Of a stretch of DNA of 64,000 bases, positions 16,583 to 25,369 are shown piece by piece (the stretch's first letter is position 1; every line of letters begins with the position of its first letter). The stretch covers positions 186,001 through 250,000 of the forward strand of contig NZ_BMZD01000004.1 of assembly GCF_014652615.1 (NCBI RefSeq). The letters are read 5' to 3'. A model generated the notes under the pieces. That model had not been told where the DNA came from, did not search any database, and was given only the letters and a program-made list of their open reading frames with translations. The position numbers and the translations under genes are program-made. The stretch is from Novosphingobium arvoryzae (GTDB lineage: Bacteria; Pseudomonadota; Alphaproteobacteria; Sphingomonadales; Sphingomonadaceae).

Positions 16583-17473
16583 TCAGGCCTTGGGCTTGAT
16601 CTCGCGGATCAAACCTTCCTGCGCGGTTTCCGCGATCAGGCGACCATCGGCGGCGTAGATCCGCCCACGGTTCATGCCCCGCGCTCCGCCCGCCCACGGG
16701 CTGTCGGTCGCATAGAGCAGCCACTCGTCCGCCCGGAAATCGTCATGGAACCAGACGGCATGGTCCAGGCTGACGCCCATTACGTTGCCAACGGTCCACG
16801 ACAGGCCATGGGGCAGGGTGCAGGTGCCGAGCAGCGACATGTCGCTGGCGTAGGCCAGGACGGCGCGATGAATCTTGGGATCGTCCGGCAGCGCCGCACA
16901 GGCCCGGAACCAGGTGTGGCTGCGGGGCGCACTGGGCTCCGCGCCCATCCAGTGGCGCTTTTCGACCGGGCGCAGTTCGATCGGGCGAGGGGCGATCATC
17001 TGCGCTCGCTTGTCTTCTGGCACCAGGTGCAGGAACTCGCGCCGCAATTCGGCCTCGCTCGGCAAGTCCTCGGGGCGAGGCACTTCGGGCATCGCATCCT
17101 GATGGTGCACGCCCGGTTCGCGCCGATGAAACGAGGCGACCAGGTTCAGGATGGGCGTGCCCTGCTGGCTGGCAACGACCCGGCGGTTCGAGAAGCTTCC
17201 GCCATCGAGGTCCCGTTCGACCTTGAAGTCAATTTCGTGATCCTCGCTGCCGCCGCGCAGGAAGTAGGCGTGGAGCGAATGCACCGGGCGATCGTCGGCA
17301 ACCGTCCGTTCTGCCGCAGCGAGGGCCTGGGCGATCACCTGTCCGCCAAACACGCGGCCAACGCCGCCGCGCTTGCGGCGACCTGCGTAATGGCCTTCTT
17401 CGCCGGGCTTCACATCCAGCAGCTTGACCAGCCAGCGGACGAGTTCTTCGGGGGTGGGAGTTGCCTGTTCCAT
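16583..17473 (-). CDS. tesB: Acyl-CoA thioesterase II
   Basis: A 296-residue double hot-dog protein. The first half has RVFGGQVIAQALAAAERTV and HSLHAYFLRGGS; the second has HTWFRACAALPDDPKIHRAVLAYASDMSLLGT, SLDHAVWFHDDFRADEWLLY, and RGRIYAADGRLIAETAQEGLIR. The conserved Gln is in the AQEG motif, as in E. coli TesB. It hydrolyses acyl-CoA to free fatty acid and CoA. ATG 17473 has AAGGGG about 9 bases upstream; the TTG at 17479 would sit too close to it. Confidence 0.95.
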   Translation of the reverse strand: MEQATPTPEELVRWLVKLLDVKPGEEGHYAGRRKRGGVGRVFGGQVIAQALAAAERTVADDRPVHSLHAYFLRGGSEDHEIDFKVERDLDGGSFSNRRVVASQQGTPILNLVASFHRREPGVHHQDAMPEVPRPEDLPSEAELRREFLHLVPEDKRAQMIAPRPIELRPVEKRHWMGAEPSAPRSHTWFRACAALPDDPKIHRAVLAYASDMSLLGTCTLPHGLSWTVGNVMGVSLDHAVWFHDDFRADEWLLYATDSPWAGGARGMNRGRIYAADGRLIAETAQEGLIREIKPKA

Positions 17474-17522
17474 GGACAAACCCCTTGCGGTGCTTGGCCG
17501 AGGACGTCAACTGCCGCGGTAA

Positions 17523-18362
17523 TCAGGCCTGCCCGCGCAGCTTGCGTATCACACGCCAACCCAGCGCCTTGGCGCGGTTGCCGTGTGGCCAGCGTCCGGT
17601 GCTTTGCGGCTTCAGCCCGATCCGGCGCAGGACTGCATTGAATGCCCGTGCATCCGCTTCGGCAAAGCTCCATTCGGACCGCCAGGTGATGGACAGCGAA
17701 ACGGACGGCTCCGGCCCGTTGCGGACGAAGTGCGGAGCCATCACCGGCACGAACAGGGCGTCTCCGGGTGACAGCGCGAATTCCCGTCCGCCGGCAAGTA
17801 ACTCATCGCGCCAGACCAGTTCCCGGCCTCCGCCGGTGTGATAGGTTTCGTGGACTTCGTCAGGGGCGTAGATGGCATCACCGGCCGGAAACTGGGTCAT
17901 CACCTTGCTTCCCCGGATCTGCAGCAGGATGTTGTGCTCCGGATCGAAGTGATAGGGCGTGACACCGCCCGGGGAGGTGATGAACACAAAAGCCTGGGTC
18001 TTGAGCATACGTCCGGTCTTGGCCTCGATCTCCGGCTGGATCTCTGCCAGCAGATCAGCCAGCAACGCGGCATATTCCGGCACCTGCTCGATATTCTTGA
18101 GTGCGGCCCAGCTGCCGGTCTGCTCGATCCGGCGGATGGTCTCGCCAATCGGAATGCCGGTGGGGTCGGGCTTGCCATCGATCCCGAGCGGAAGGTCTGC
18201 CTTGTTGTATTCTATCGAGCTTTCCGGCAGCGCCTCCGCCAGCTTGGCCAGTGCGTCGAGCTCAAGCAACGGATGACGCCCAAGGCGATGCTCCAGCTTG
18301 TGCGGCACTTCCGGATAGTTTGCAGCGAAGGCGGCCCTGTCGGTTGGTGAGAATACGGTCAT
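17523..18362 (-). CDS. Cupin-like (JmjC-type) domain protein, putative 2-oxoglutarate/Fe(II) dioxygenase
   Basis: A 279-residue protein. The core TPYHFDPEHNILLQIRGSKVM has the HxD iron-ligand motif (HFD), followed by a turn LSPGDALFVPVMAPHFVRNG with a later His, as in the cupin/JmjC fold. The SITWRSEW end is also common in this group. A metal-dependent hydroxylase role is plausible, but no substrate can be inferred. ATG 18362 overlaps the TGA of the upstream CelD-like gene (ATGA), so the two are translationally coupled and probably act together. The N-terminal part YPEVPHKLEHRLGRHPLLELD is conserved-looking but unassigned. Confidence 0.75.
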   Translation of the reverse strand: MTVFSPTDRAAFAANYPEVPHKLEHRLGRHPLLELDALAKLAEALPESSIEYNKADLPLGIDGKPDPTGIPIGETIRRIEQTGSWAALKNIEQVPEYAALLADLLAEIQPEIEAKTGRMLKTQAFVFITSPGGVTPYHFDPEHNILLQIRGSKVMTQFPAGDAIYAPDEVHETYHTGGGRELVWRDELLAGGREFALSPGDALFVPVMAPHFVRNGPEPSVSLSITWRSEWSFAEADARAFNAVLRRIGLKPQSTGRWPHGNRAKALGWRVIRKLRGQA

Positions 18363-19531
18363 GGCTTCAGTCCAGCGGGATTGCGGCCGAGTTCGGCCTT
18401 GGCGATCAGGCGAAAGGCAAAGCGGCGGATTGGGCCGCCAATGGCGATCGAGATCCGACCGATGGCGCGGCGTTCGCGCCATATGTGGTCGATCATGGGA
18501 TGATCGGCGGCGGCACAGCTGTCGGTCCAGCGCACGACCGTATGATCCAGCATCGCCAGGTTCTCGCGCTGCAGCAGCACGCCGGGAGAGAAGCGGGCAA
18601 ACCGTTCGTCAAACGCGGTCTTGTAGCTGAACGCACCGGGCGGCGAGAGAAAGCTGACCAGCATGGCAAGCGGATCTCCGTCCAGGGTCAGGGTCAGCCG
18701 CTCCAGCCGGTTATGCGCAGTCGCTCCGGCCAGGGCTTCGCGAAACAACTGCGTGGTCGCCTGGTGCGATGCGAGGGCCGATCCGGCGCTGCCTTTCCAG
18801 CCGGAATGTTCCAGCGCCAGGAAATCCTCGATCCACTTTTCAAGACCGTCGGCGTCTGTGCGTCGTTCGAACCGGACCTGGCCCAGTTCGGACAGGCGGG
18901 TAAACTGGCGGCGCAGTTCCTTGCGCTTTTTCCCCGACATGGCCGCTTCGAGATAAGCCTCCGGGGAGAGATCCGACGCCAGCATCGCGCGCTCCTCGCG
19001 GTGGACGAGCGCGGCAAAGCGGTCCTGTTCGGCCAGTACCTCGCCAAGAGCGGTGGTGAGCGGGCTGTCGAGCGGCAACTGGGCGAGATGGAGAAACAGA
19101 CTGCTTCCACTCTGACGGTCCGCCCAATCCAGCAAGGCGTGCCAGAACGGCCGCTCCTGCCCGGCCAGGACCAGGGGAGCGCCGAGGAAGCAATTCGGGT
19201 GAAGCCAGCTGCCCAGATGCGGGATAGGCCGGCCATAGTAGCGGGCGTCCTTGCAAAGCGGGAGCAGGCCGATCAGTTGACCATCCTGTTCTGCGCAGAG
19301 CAGGAACACATTGTCGGGGTTCAGCGCCCGCAAGGCCGGGAGCAGATACCAGCTTTCAAAAAATGGATTTGGTTCAATTGCGCGCTCGCTGAGCGCGTCC
19401 CATGCGGCCCGGGCGTCGGTGTCCTCCATGCCCGGCCAGATCGCGGTTCGGATCGTCGTGGCGGGCAGGGCGGAGGTCGCAGCACGAGGCTGCGGATCGA
19501 CCGACGGCGCGCGCAAGGCCTGAGTGGCCAC
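18359..19531 (-). CDS. CelD/BioF2-like GNAT-fold acetyltransferase
   Basis: A 390-residue protein with the CelD/BioF2 (GNAT-fold) architecture. It has FESWYLLPALRAL near residue 57 and a QDGQLIGLLPLC strand. The central MSGKKRKELRRQFTRLSELGQVRFE is the typical hallmark of this group, and the late segment includes FSYKTAFDERFARFSPGVLLQRENL. Members acylate amino or hydroxyl groups, often in envelope polysaccharide pathways; the target here is unknown. Initiation is GTG 19531 with AAGGGGA seven bases upstream, but that site lies inside a hairpin (19540-19576). The end overlaps the cupin-like gene. Confidence 0.78.
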   Translation of the reverse strand: MATQALRAPSVDPQPRAATSALPATTIRTAIWPGMEDTDARAAWDALSERAIEPNPFFESWYLLPALRALNPDNVFLLCAEQDGQLIGLLPLCKDARYYGRPIPHLGSWLHPNCFLGAPLVLAGQERPFWHALLDWADRQSGSSLFLHLAQLPLDSPLTTALGEVLAEQDRFAALVHREERAMLASDLSPEAYLEAAMSGKKRKELRRQFTRLSELGQVRFERRTDADGLEKWIEDFLALEHSGWKGSAGSALASHQATTQLFREALAGATAHNRLERLTLTLDGDPLAMLVSFLSPPGAFSYKTAFDERFARFSPGVLLQRENLAMLDHTVVRWTDSCAAADHPMIDHIWRERRAIGRISIAIGGPIRRFAFRLIAKAELGRNPAGLKP

Positions 19532-19539
19532 GATGGAGT

Positions 19540-19576
19540 CCCCTTGCAGCGGCGGAACGAGTGCCGCCGCAAGGGG
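19540..19576 (-). promoter_or_regulatory. Hairpin covering the ribosome-binding site of the CelD-like gene
   Basis: CCCCTTGCAGCGGC (19540-19553) is complementary to GCCGCCGCAAGGGG (19563-19576) with one mismatch and a 9-base loop. Read on the minus strand, the 3' arm contains the AAGGGGA that serves GTG 19531. The fold would hide that site. With no T run on the minus strand, it is a poor terminator for the upstream peptidase gene. Confidence 0.55.
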
Positions 19577-19618
19577 CTTTAGCGTTGAAATGCCAAGGAA
19601 TGGCTAACGCGTGGCAGC

Positions 19619-21712
19619 CTACTTGGCCGAAGTCGTCGTAAACAGGCGCTGGGCCATTCCGGTTATCGCCGGATCAGCTGCGGGCTTCTTGGCGTAGTCC
19701 GCATCGCTGGGGATATAGGCCGGATTGTAGCGGTCCATCCAGGCTGCCGCCCCGCCAAGCCACTCGATCCGCTCTTCCTTGGTGAAGAAGATGCCATAGT
19801 GGCCGTTTTTGGGCTGCTCGATGTAAGCGAATTCAACGCCTTCCTGCTTGCCGGCACTGCGCAGGCGGGAAACCAGCGTGCGCCCTTGGGCGATCGGAAC
19901 GCGCGGGTCGCGCACGCCGTGAACCACTAGGATCGGCGACCATTTGGTCTTCGTCTGCAGGGCAGGCGATACGTCAGCCAGCGAATTGGCCCCCTTGGCC
20001 AGATAGTTCGCGCCGAAGGATCCAAGGTAGGCCTTGTCGTAATCGCGCATCATCGGCAGATCATACACGCCCGCGCCCGCGATGGTGCATTTCCATCGCT
20101 GGGGGTCGCGCTGCGCAGCCCGGGCGGATGCATAGCCGCCATAGGACCAGCCCATCATGCAGGCGCGGTTGGGATCGATCTCTCCCTTCGCGGCCAGGTG
20201 GTCGATCACATCGTTCAGGTCATCCTGCATCCGGGTGCCGAATCCGTCCTGACGGCCCTTCTTGACGAACTCCGTGCCGTAGCCGCCTGATCCCCGATAG
20301 TTGGGCTGGATCACGACATAGCCCTGTTCCGCAATGGACTGAGCCCACTGATCGTATTCTGCGTAGTCGCGCACCCCGTAAGGTCCACCGTGGGTAAGCA
20401 CGACGACCGGCAACTTCGCTTGTCCGGCGCGCAGGCGGGGGCGGGTTACGACGGCTTCGATCTCCAGGCCGTCGCTGGCCTTGTAGCGGATCGCCTCGAC
20501 CGGGTTCATGAGCCCGTCCTTGATCTGGTTGTTCTCATACCCGATCAGCTGCATCTGCCCCGAGGCGACATCATAGAGGTAGAACGCGTTCAACTGGTTG
20601 GGCCGGGCGAGCGCAACGATCAGCTTGGTGTCGTCTTCGTTGGTGGAGACAATGGTGGCATTGCCGGCACCAAAGCTTTCCTCCAGAAAGCCATGCACGG
20701 CCTTGAGTTTGGCGTCGACGAACTTCTGGCGCGGCCGGTCGGTGGCGTAGGTGAAACCGACGATGCCATTTTCCCGTTTGTTGGCAATTGCCGATGAGGC
20801 GTCGTAGCCATCCGGCGCCGAGAACACCTTGCCGACGATGGTCATCGTCTTGAGGTTCGCCTTGTAGATCGCGGTATACCCTTCGTGGTTGCTCGAGACG
20901 ATGGCCATGTCAGGCTGATCGAGGAACACGATCGGGTCGATGCCGGATCCGGTGAAGTTGGTGTCGACCACCTTTTGCACGGTCGTGATCGGGTCGCCGG
21001 CCTTGGACCGGTAGAGCGAGCGCTGCTCTCCTGAATCCCGGTCGGCAGCGCCGCCCCAGCGCACCACACCCTTGCCATCAGCCGCCCAGCCGCCAACCAC
21101 GGGGTTGGGCTGCTGGACAATCTCCAGCGTCTTGCCAGTCGCAAGATCGACCCATTCCACCCGGTAGCGGAACATCAGCTCCGTGTTGCCGGTATCGACT
21201 TGCCGGGCCAGCAGAATCCGGGCCTTGTCCTTGTCGATAAAGAGGATGGCCCCTGCGTCGGCCGTGGAATCGCGCCAGGCAATCGGCGTGATCGCCCCGG
21301 TTTCGACATCGTAGGCGGCGATCCGGCGCAGGTCCACGCGCTGACCCTGAATGTTTTCACGTGAACCCAGCGTGATCAACAGGTACCGATCCGTGGCCCA
21401 CCGATACGACTGGACTGAACGCTGGCCAGCCTCCTTGTAGGTTTCCGCCGTTGCGAACACCTTGGGCTTGCCGCCGTTGACGAGGTCGAGAATGGCATAG
21501 GCATAGTCGTTCCCGCCGCCCAGCGTGACGGCTGCCTTTGTGCCATCAGGCGACAGACGCAAGGTCGACATGGCGGGCAGTTCGGCGAGGGTCGAGAGCG
21601 GTACTTTGGTCGTTACCGGCTCTCCCGGCGTGGTCTGCGCCAGCGCGGGTGCAGCCAGCGCCAGTCCCAGTGCGGTCAGGCTTCCAGCAAGCAGCGATGT
21701 CTTGAAATTCAC
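19619..21712 (-). CDS. S9 family (S9C, acylaminoacyl-peptidase-like) exported serine peptidase
   Basis: A 697-residue protein. The signal peptide is about residues 1-26 (LLAGSLTALGLALAAPALAQ). A beta-propeller domain follows, then a peptidase domain: HGGPYGVRDYAEYDQWAQ, the nucleophile elbow GWSYGGY (S523), RDPRVP (D602) and NGHYGI (H638). The spacing is that of S9C dipeptidyl/acylaminoacyl peptidases. It is likely periplasmic and degrades peptides. GTG 21712 is chosen because GGGAGG lies nine bases upstream and the signal peptide then starts correctly; a GTG at 21736 is possible but lacks such a site. Confidence 0.92.
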   Translation of the reverse strand: MNFKTSLLAGSLTALGLALAAPALAQTTPGEPVTTKVPLSTLAELPAMSTLRLSPDGTKAAVTLGGGNDYAYAILDLVNGGKPKVFATAETYKEAGQRSVQSYRWATDRYLLITLGSRENIQGQRVDLRRIAAYDVETGAITPIAWRDSTADAGAILFIDKDKARILLARQVDTGNTELMFRYRVEWVDLATGKTLEIVQQPNPVVGGWAADGKGVVRWGGAADRDSGEQRSLYRSKAGDPITTVQKVVDTNFTGSGIDPIVFLDQPDMAIVSSNHEGYTAIYKANLKTMTIVGKVFSAPDGYDASSAIANKRENGIVGFTYATDRPRQKFVDAKLKAVHGFLEESFGAGNATIVSTNEDDTKLIVALARPNQLNAFYLYDVASGQMQLIGYENNQIKDGLMNPVEAIRYKASDGLEIEAVVTRPRLRAGQAKLPVVVLTHGGPYGVRDYAEYDQWAQSIAEQGYVVIQPNYRGSGGYGTEFVKKGRQDGFGTRMQDDLNDVIDHLAAKGEIDPNRACMMGWSYGGYASARAAQRDPQRWKCTIAGAGVYDLPMMRDYDKAYLGSFGANYLAKGANSLADVSPALQTKTKWSPILVVHGVRDPRVPIAQGRTLVSRLRSAGKQEGVEFAYIEQPKNGHYGIFFTKEERIEWLGGAAAWMDRYNPAYIPSDADYAKKPAADPAITGMAQRLFTTTSAK

Positions 21713-21818
21713 GGCAAACAACCTCCCGTCGGCCACGGCAGGCGTGGCGGTTCAATGACCCGAGATTACCGCAAGGTGCGCCATGCGCAATGGGGCGCAA
21801 GCACTTGCCCCCAAAAGC

Positions 21819-21849
21819 AAAACCCCGCCCGGATTGCTCCGGACGGGGT
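21819..21849 (-). terminator. Rho-independent terminator of hppA
   Basis: On the minus strand ACCCCGTCCGGA pairs with TCCGGGCGGGGT (plus positions 21838-21849 and 21822-21833), with one G.T pair and a GCAA loop, followed by TTTTGC. It is placed 27 bases after the hppA stop. Confidence 0.88.
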
Positions 21850-21875
21850 CTGCATTCACCACGTTGAAGGCTGGG

Positions 21876-23993
21876 TCAGTGTGCCCCGGCCAGCGCCGCG
21901 AGCAGCAGCAGCGCGACGATGTTGGTGATCTTGATCATCGGGTTGACGGCCGGACCGGCGGTATCCTTGTAAGGATCGCCGACCGTGTCACCGGTCACTG
22001 CAGCCTTGTGGGCTTCGCTGCCCTTGCCGCCGTGATTGCCGTCCTCGATGTACTTCTTCGCGTTGTCCCATGCGCCGCCACCCGAGGTCATCGAGATTGC
22101 GACGAACAGGCCACCGACGATAACGCCCAGCAGCAGCGCGCCCAGTGCGGCAAAGCCGTTGGCTTCACCGGCCACCGCCGCGATCACGAAGTAGACCACG
22201 ATCGGCGCCAGCACCGGCAGCAGCGAGGGAACGATCATTTCCTTGATCGCTGCCTTGGTCACCAGGTCCACGGTGCGGGCATAGTCGGGACGGCTGGTCC
22301 CGGCCATGATCCCCGGATTGTCGCGGAACTGGTTGCGCACGTCGATCACCACGTCACCCGCGGCGCGCCCCACGGCGGTCATGCCCATCGCACCGAACAG
22401 GTACGGGAGCAGAGCGCCAAGCAGCAGGCCGACGATCACGTAGGGATTCTCAAGGCTGAAGCTGACCTCGAGATTCGGGAAGAATTCCCGAAGGTCGGTA
22501 GTGTAGGCTGCGAACAGCACCAGCGCGGCGAGGCCCGCCGAACCGATCGCATAGCCCTTGGTAACGGCCTTGGTGGTGTTGCCCACGGCGTCGAGCGCAT
22601 CGGTCTTTTCGCGGACCGAATCGTCGAGGCCGGCCATTTCGGCAATGCCGCCGGCATTGTCGGTTACCGGACCGTATGCGTCGAGCGCCACGACCATGCC
22701 GGCCAGCGCCAGCATCGCGGTTGCCGCATAGGCAATCCCGATCAGGCCTGCGAGCTGATAGGCGATGACGATGCCCGCGCAGATCACCAGCGTCGGCAGT
22801 GCGGTTGATTCCAGGCTGATGGCCAGGCCCTGGATGACGTTGGTGCCGTGCCCGGTTTCCGACGACTTGGCGATCGAACGGACCGGACGATAGTTGGTGC
22901 CAGTGTAGTATTCGGTGATCCAGATGATCAGGCCGGTGATGACCAGACCCAGCAGCGAGCAGTAGAACAGCGTGCGCCCGGTGAAGGTCACAGTATCGCC
23001 CAGCACCGTATAGGACATCGCGGTTTCCATGCCGCCAAGGGCATGGCCGATGGCCCACCAGATCGCCCCGACCGAAAGGACGGCGGTGACCAGGAAGCCC
23101 TTGTACATCGCGCCCATGATGTTGTTGCTGGAACCCAGCTTGACGAAATAGGTGCCGATGATCGAAGTCACGATGCAGACGCCGCCGATCAGCAGCGGCA
23201 GGGCCATCATCGGTGCCAGAGCGTCACCAATCCCCTTCAGCAGCAGCGCGGTCAGCACCATCGTGGCACCAACGGTGACCACATAGGTCTCGAACAGGTC
23301 GGCGGCCATGCCGGCGCAGTCACCGACGTTGTCGCCCACGTTGTCCGCGATCACGGCCGGGTTGCGTGGATCGTCTTCAGGGATGCCTGCCTCGACCTTG
23401 CCGACCAGGTCGGCGCCGACGTCGGCGGCCTTGGTGAAGATCCCGCCGCCGAGACGCGCGAAGATCGAGATCAGCGATGCACCGAAGGCGAGGGCAACCA
23501 GCCCGTCCACCACCGTGCGGTCATCGCCGCCCACCGCGAAGCCAGCCGGGCCGGTGAGGTACCAGTAGAACACCGCAATCGCCAGCAGCGCCAGACCCGC
23601 CACCAGCATGCCGGTGATCGCGCCCGCGCGGAACGCCAGCGTCAGACCCGCCTGCAGCCCGCTTTGCGCGGCGGCGGCGGTGCGGACGTTGGACCGGACC
23701 GAAATGTTCATGCCGATGAACCCGGCCACACCCGAAAGGACCGCCCCGATAACGAAGCCGACTGCCGAAATGGTGCCCAGGGTTGCCGCGATGATTACCG
23801 CCACGACCACGCCGACGATGCCGATCGTGGTGTACTGGCGGCGCAGGTAGGCTTGGGCGCCTTCCTGGATCGCTCCGGCAATTTCCTGCATCTTCTCATT
23901 GCCGGCCGGTGCCCCTAGCACCTGTCGGCTGGTTACAAAGCCGTAGACCACGGCCAATAGTCCCAAGACTATCGCGATCGTGACAAGATTCAC
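21876..23993 (-). CDS. hppA: K+-independent membrane-bound proton-translocating pyrophosphatase
   Basis: A 705-residue protein with about 15-16 membrane segments. The diagnostic catalytic loop is [23 protein letters not shown] followed by [10 protein letters not shown]; it binds Mg-PPi. A second Asp-rich loop is near the C-terminus ([18 protein letters not shown]). Residue K475 in GNTTKA replaces the Ala of K+-dependent enzymes, so the enzyme should not need K+. It couples PPi hydrolysis to outward or lumenal H+ transport and saves energy from biosynthetic PPi. The start is GTG 23993 with GGGGAG six bases upstream. It is a single-gene unit with its own terminator. Confidence 0.97.
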   Translation of the reverse strand: MNLVTIAIVLGLLAVVYGFVTSRQVLGAPAGNEKMQEIAGAIQEGAQAYLRRQYTTIGIVGVVVAVIIAATLGTISAVGFVIGAVLSGVAGFIGMNISVRSNVRTAAAAQSGLQAGLTLAFRAGAITGMLVAGLALLAIAVFYWYLTGPAGFAVGGDDRTVVDGLVALAFGASLISIFARLGGGIFTKAADVGADLVGKVEAGIPEDDPRNPAVIADNVGDNVGDCAGMAADLFETYVVTVGATMVLTALLLKGIGDALAPMMALPLLIGGVCIVTSIIGTYFVKLGSSNNIMGAMYKGFLVTAVLSVGAIWWAIGHALGGMETAMSYTVLGDTVTFTGRTLFYCSLLGLVITGLIIWITEYYTGTNYRPVRSIAKSSETGHGTNVIQGLAISLESTALPTLVICAGIVIAYQLAGLIGIAYAATAMLALAGMVVALDAYGPVTDNAGGIAEMAGLDDSVREKTDALDAVGNTTKAVTKGYAIGSAGLAALVLFAAYTTDLREFFPNLEVSFSLENPYVIVGLLLGALLPYLFGAMGMTAVGRAAGDVVIDVRNQFRDNPGIMAGTSRPDYARTVDLVTKAAIKEMIVPSLLPVLAPIVVYFVIAAVAGEANGFAALGALLLGVIVGGLFVAISMTSGGGAWDNAKKYIEDGNHGGKGSEAHKAAVTGDTVGDPYKDTAGPAVNPMIKITNIVALLLLAALAGAH

Positions 23994-24028
23994 GCAACGC
24001 TCCCCCTTATTAGTTGTGGCCACAGGAT

Positions 24029-24042
24029 GCCCCCGAAGGGGC
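24029..24042 (-). other. UUCG tetraloop hairpin in the hppA 5' leader
   Basis: On the minus strand GCCCC-TTCG-GGGGC, a 5-bp stem closed as C(UUCG)G, an exceptionally stable tetraloop. It ends about 35 bases upstream of GTG 23993. It could stabilise the 5' end of the mRNA. Confidence 0.45.
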
Positions 24043-24160
24043 GCGTGGTCAGGGGGAAGCTTAAGGCCGGTTTCGGGCTTTGCAATGGTTTAGAAAATAC
24101 CGCGCTGACGCCGCGTAATGCTGCGTTTCGACGGCTGCGTTCCGTTTCGGAACGGCTTCT

Positions 24161-24173
24161 GAATCAAGGATTC
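24161..24173. promoter_or_regulatory. Pair of GANTC sites forming an inverted repeat
   Basis: GAATC (24161-24165), AAG, GATTC (24169-24173). GANTC is the methylation site of the alphaproteobacterial cell-cycle methylase CcrM. The pair lies 37 bases before the start of the small membrane-protein gene at 24210. Chance occurrence is possible. Confidence 0.3.
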
Positions 24174-24209
24174 TTGCCAGCCACAAAGGTTTATGAGAAG
24201 TTAACCTTT

Positions 24210-24404
24210 ATGACCACGGCGATCAAACAGCTCTTCTACTGGATGCCGTTCCTGTTCGGAATCGGCTTCATTGCTCCGCTCATCGCGCAGATGCTTGAAT
24301 ACTGGCAGGTCTCCGCCCCCTGGGGGCTCAGCCCGGTCATGTTCGGGCTGCTGATCGGCGCGCCGTGGGGACTCTATGCAACGCTGCGGGGGCGCTGGTT
24401 ATGA
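24210..24404 (+). CDS. Small two-helix membrane protein coupled to the desaturase gene
   Basis: A 64-residue protein with two hydrophobic segments (FYWMPFLFGIGFIAPLIAQML and WGLSPVMFGLLIGAPWGLY) and a short basic end (LRGRWL). It is not recognised. Its TGA overlaps the ATG of the desaturase-type gene (ATGA at 24401-24404), so the two are co-translated; it may be a partner or accessory subunit in the membrane. ATG 24210 is preceded by GAGAAG; the frame is open upstream without a good start. Confidence 0.65.
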   Translation: MTTAIKQLFYWMPFLFGIGFIAPLIAQMLEYWQVSAPWGLSPVMFGLLIGAPWGLYATLRGRWL

Positions 24405-25369
24405 ACGAGATGACGACGCTCCAGCCTGCGGTTGCCCTCGCTCCCGGTGCGGGTGATGCCCCGGCTATCCCACTGGGTGCAGGCAACGAACTGGATGCCC
24501 ATACCCGCCGCACGCTGCTGCAGCAGGAACGCGCGATCGCGCGCAAGTATACTTCCGATCCGAAGAAGATGTGGCCTTATACAGTCATCACGCTGGGTTG
24601 CTTTGCCCTGTGGCTGGCGTTCTGGCCGCTGGGGATGATGGATGTGCTGCCGCTGTGGGTCGGGTTCATCGCCAGCACCGTGTTTGCCGCCGGCGGCTAT
24701 ATCACCAGCCATGAGGCGATGCATTCCAACATCGGCCGTCCCGGCACCAAGGAGCGGTTCTGGAACGAGGCGGTGGGACAGGTCGCGACGATCATCCTGA
24801 TCTTCCCGTTCAGCATGGCCCGGATGATGCACCTGCATCACCACTATTACACCAACGACCCGGAAAAAGACCCGGATTACACGGATGCCGCGCCGGGCAA
24901 GTATTCCGCTTGGTACAAGACCTGGCTGAACCGTCAGCCGGGCGTGGACGGATCGATCCACCACTACAAGCGCATCCTGGAACGGATCGGCACGCCTGCG
25001 GCCAAGGCGGCGCTGCGCGACACGATGATCCTTCAGCTTGGCTCGATGGCGTTCTTCTTCGCGATGGCCTGGTCTGGCTATGCGATGGAAGTGGCGCTGC
25101 TGTGGTGGCTGCCGCGCCATATCGGCCTGTCCTATATCCGCTTCTGGCTGAGCTGGGCGCCGCACCATCCGCGCACCGGCACCGGGCGGTATGACAACAC
25201 CCGCGTGTTCAAGACCTGGATCGGCCACTACTTGTCGATGGGGATGCAGTATCACGTGGTGCACCACCTCTATCCGGAAGTGCCGAACCACCTGACCCGT
25301 TACGCCTATCGCGAAATGAAGCCGCTGCTGGAAGCGCGCGGCGTGGATTGCAGCGCGCTCAAGGATTAG
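24401..25369 (+). CDS. Fatty acid desaturase/hydroxylase superfamily membrane protein
   Basis: A 322-residue membrane protein with the three His boxes of the di-iron superfamily: HEAMH (residues 104-108), HLHHH (144-148), and HVVHH near residue 285. About four hydrophobic segments lie between them. Such enzymes desaturate or hydroxylate fatty acids, carotenoids or sphingoid chains. The boxes do not let me name the substrate; carotenoid ketolase/hydroxylase or lipid modification are the alternatives. The start is coupled to the small membrane protein upstream. Its TAG stop overlaps the TAA of the convergent thiL gene, with no terminator between. Confidence 0.85.
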   Translation: MNEMTTLQPAVALAPGAGDAPAIPLGAGNELDAHTRRTLLQQERAIARKYTSDPKKMWPYTVITLGCFALWLAFWPLGMMDVLPLWVGFIASTVFAAGGYITSHEAMHSNIGRPGTKERFWNEAVGQVATIILIFPFSMARMMHLHHHYYTNDPEKDPDYTDAAPGKYSAWYKTWLNRQPGVDGSIHHYKRILERIGTPAAKAALRDTMILQLGSMAFFFAMAWSGYAMEVALLWWLPRHIGLSYIRFWLSWAPHHPRTGTGRYDNTRVFKTWIGHYLSMGMQYHVVHHLYPEVPNHLTRYAYREMKPLLEARGVDCSALKD

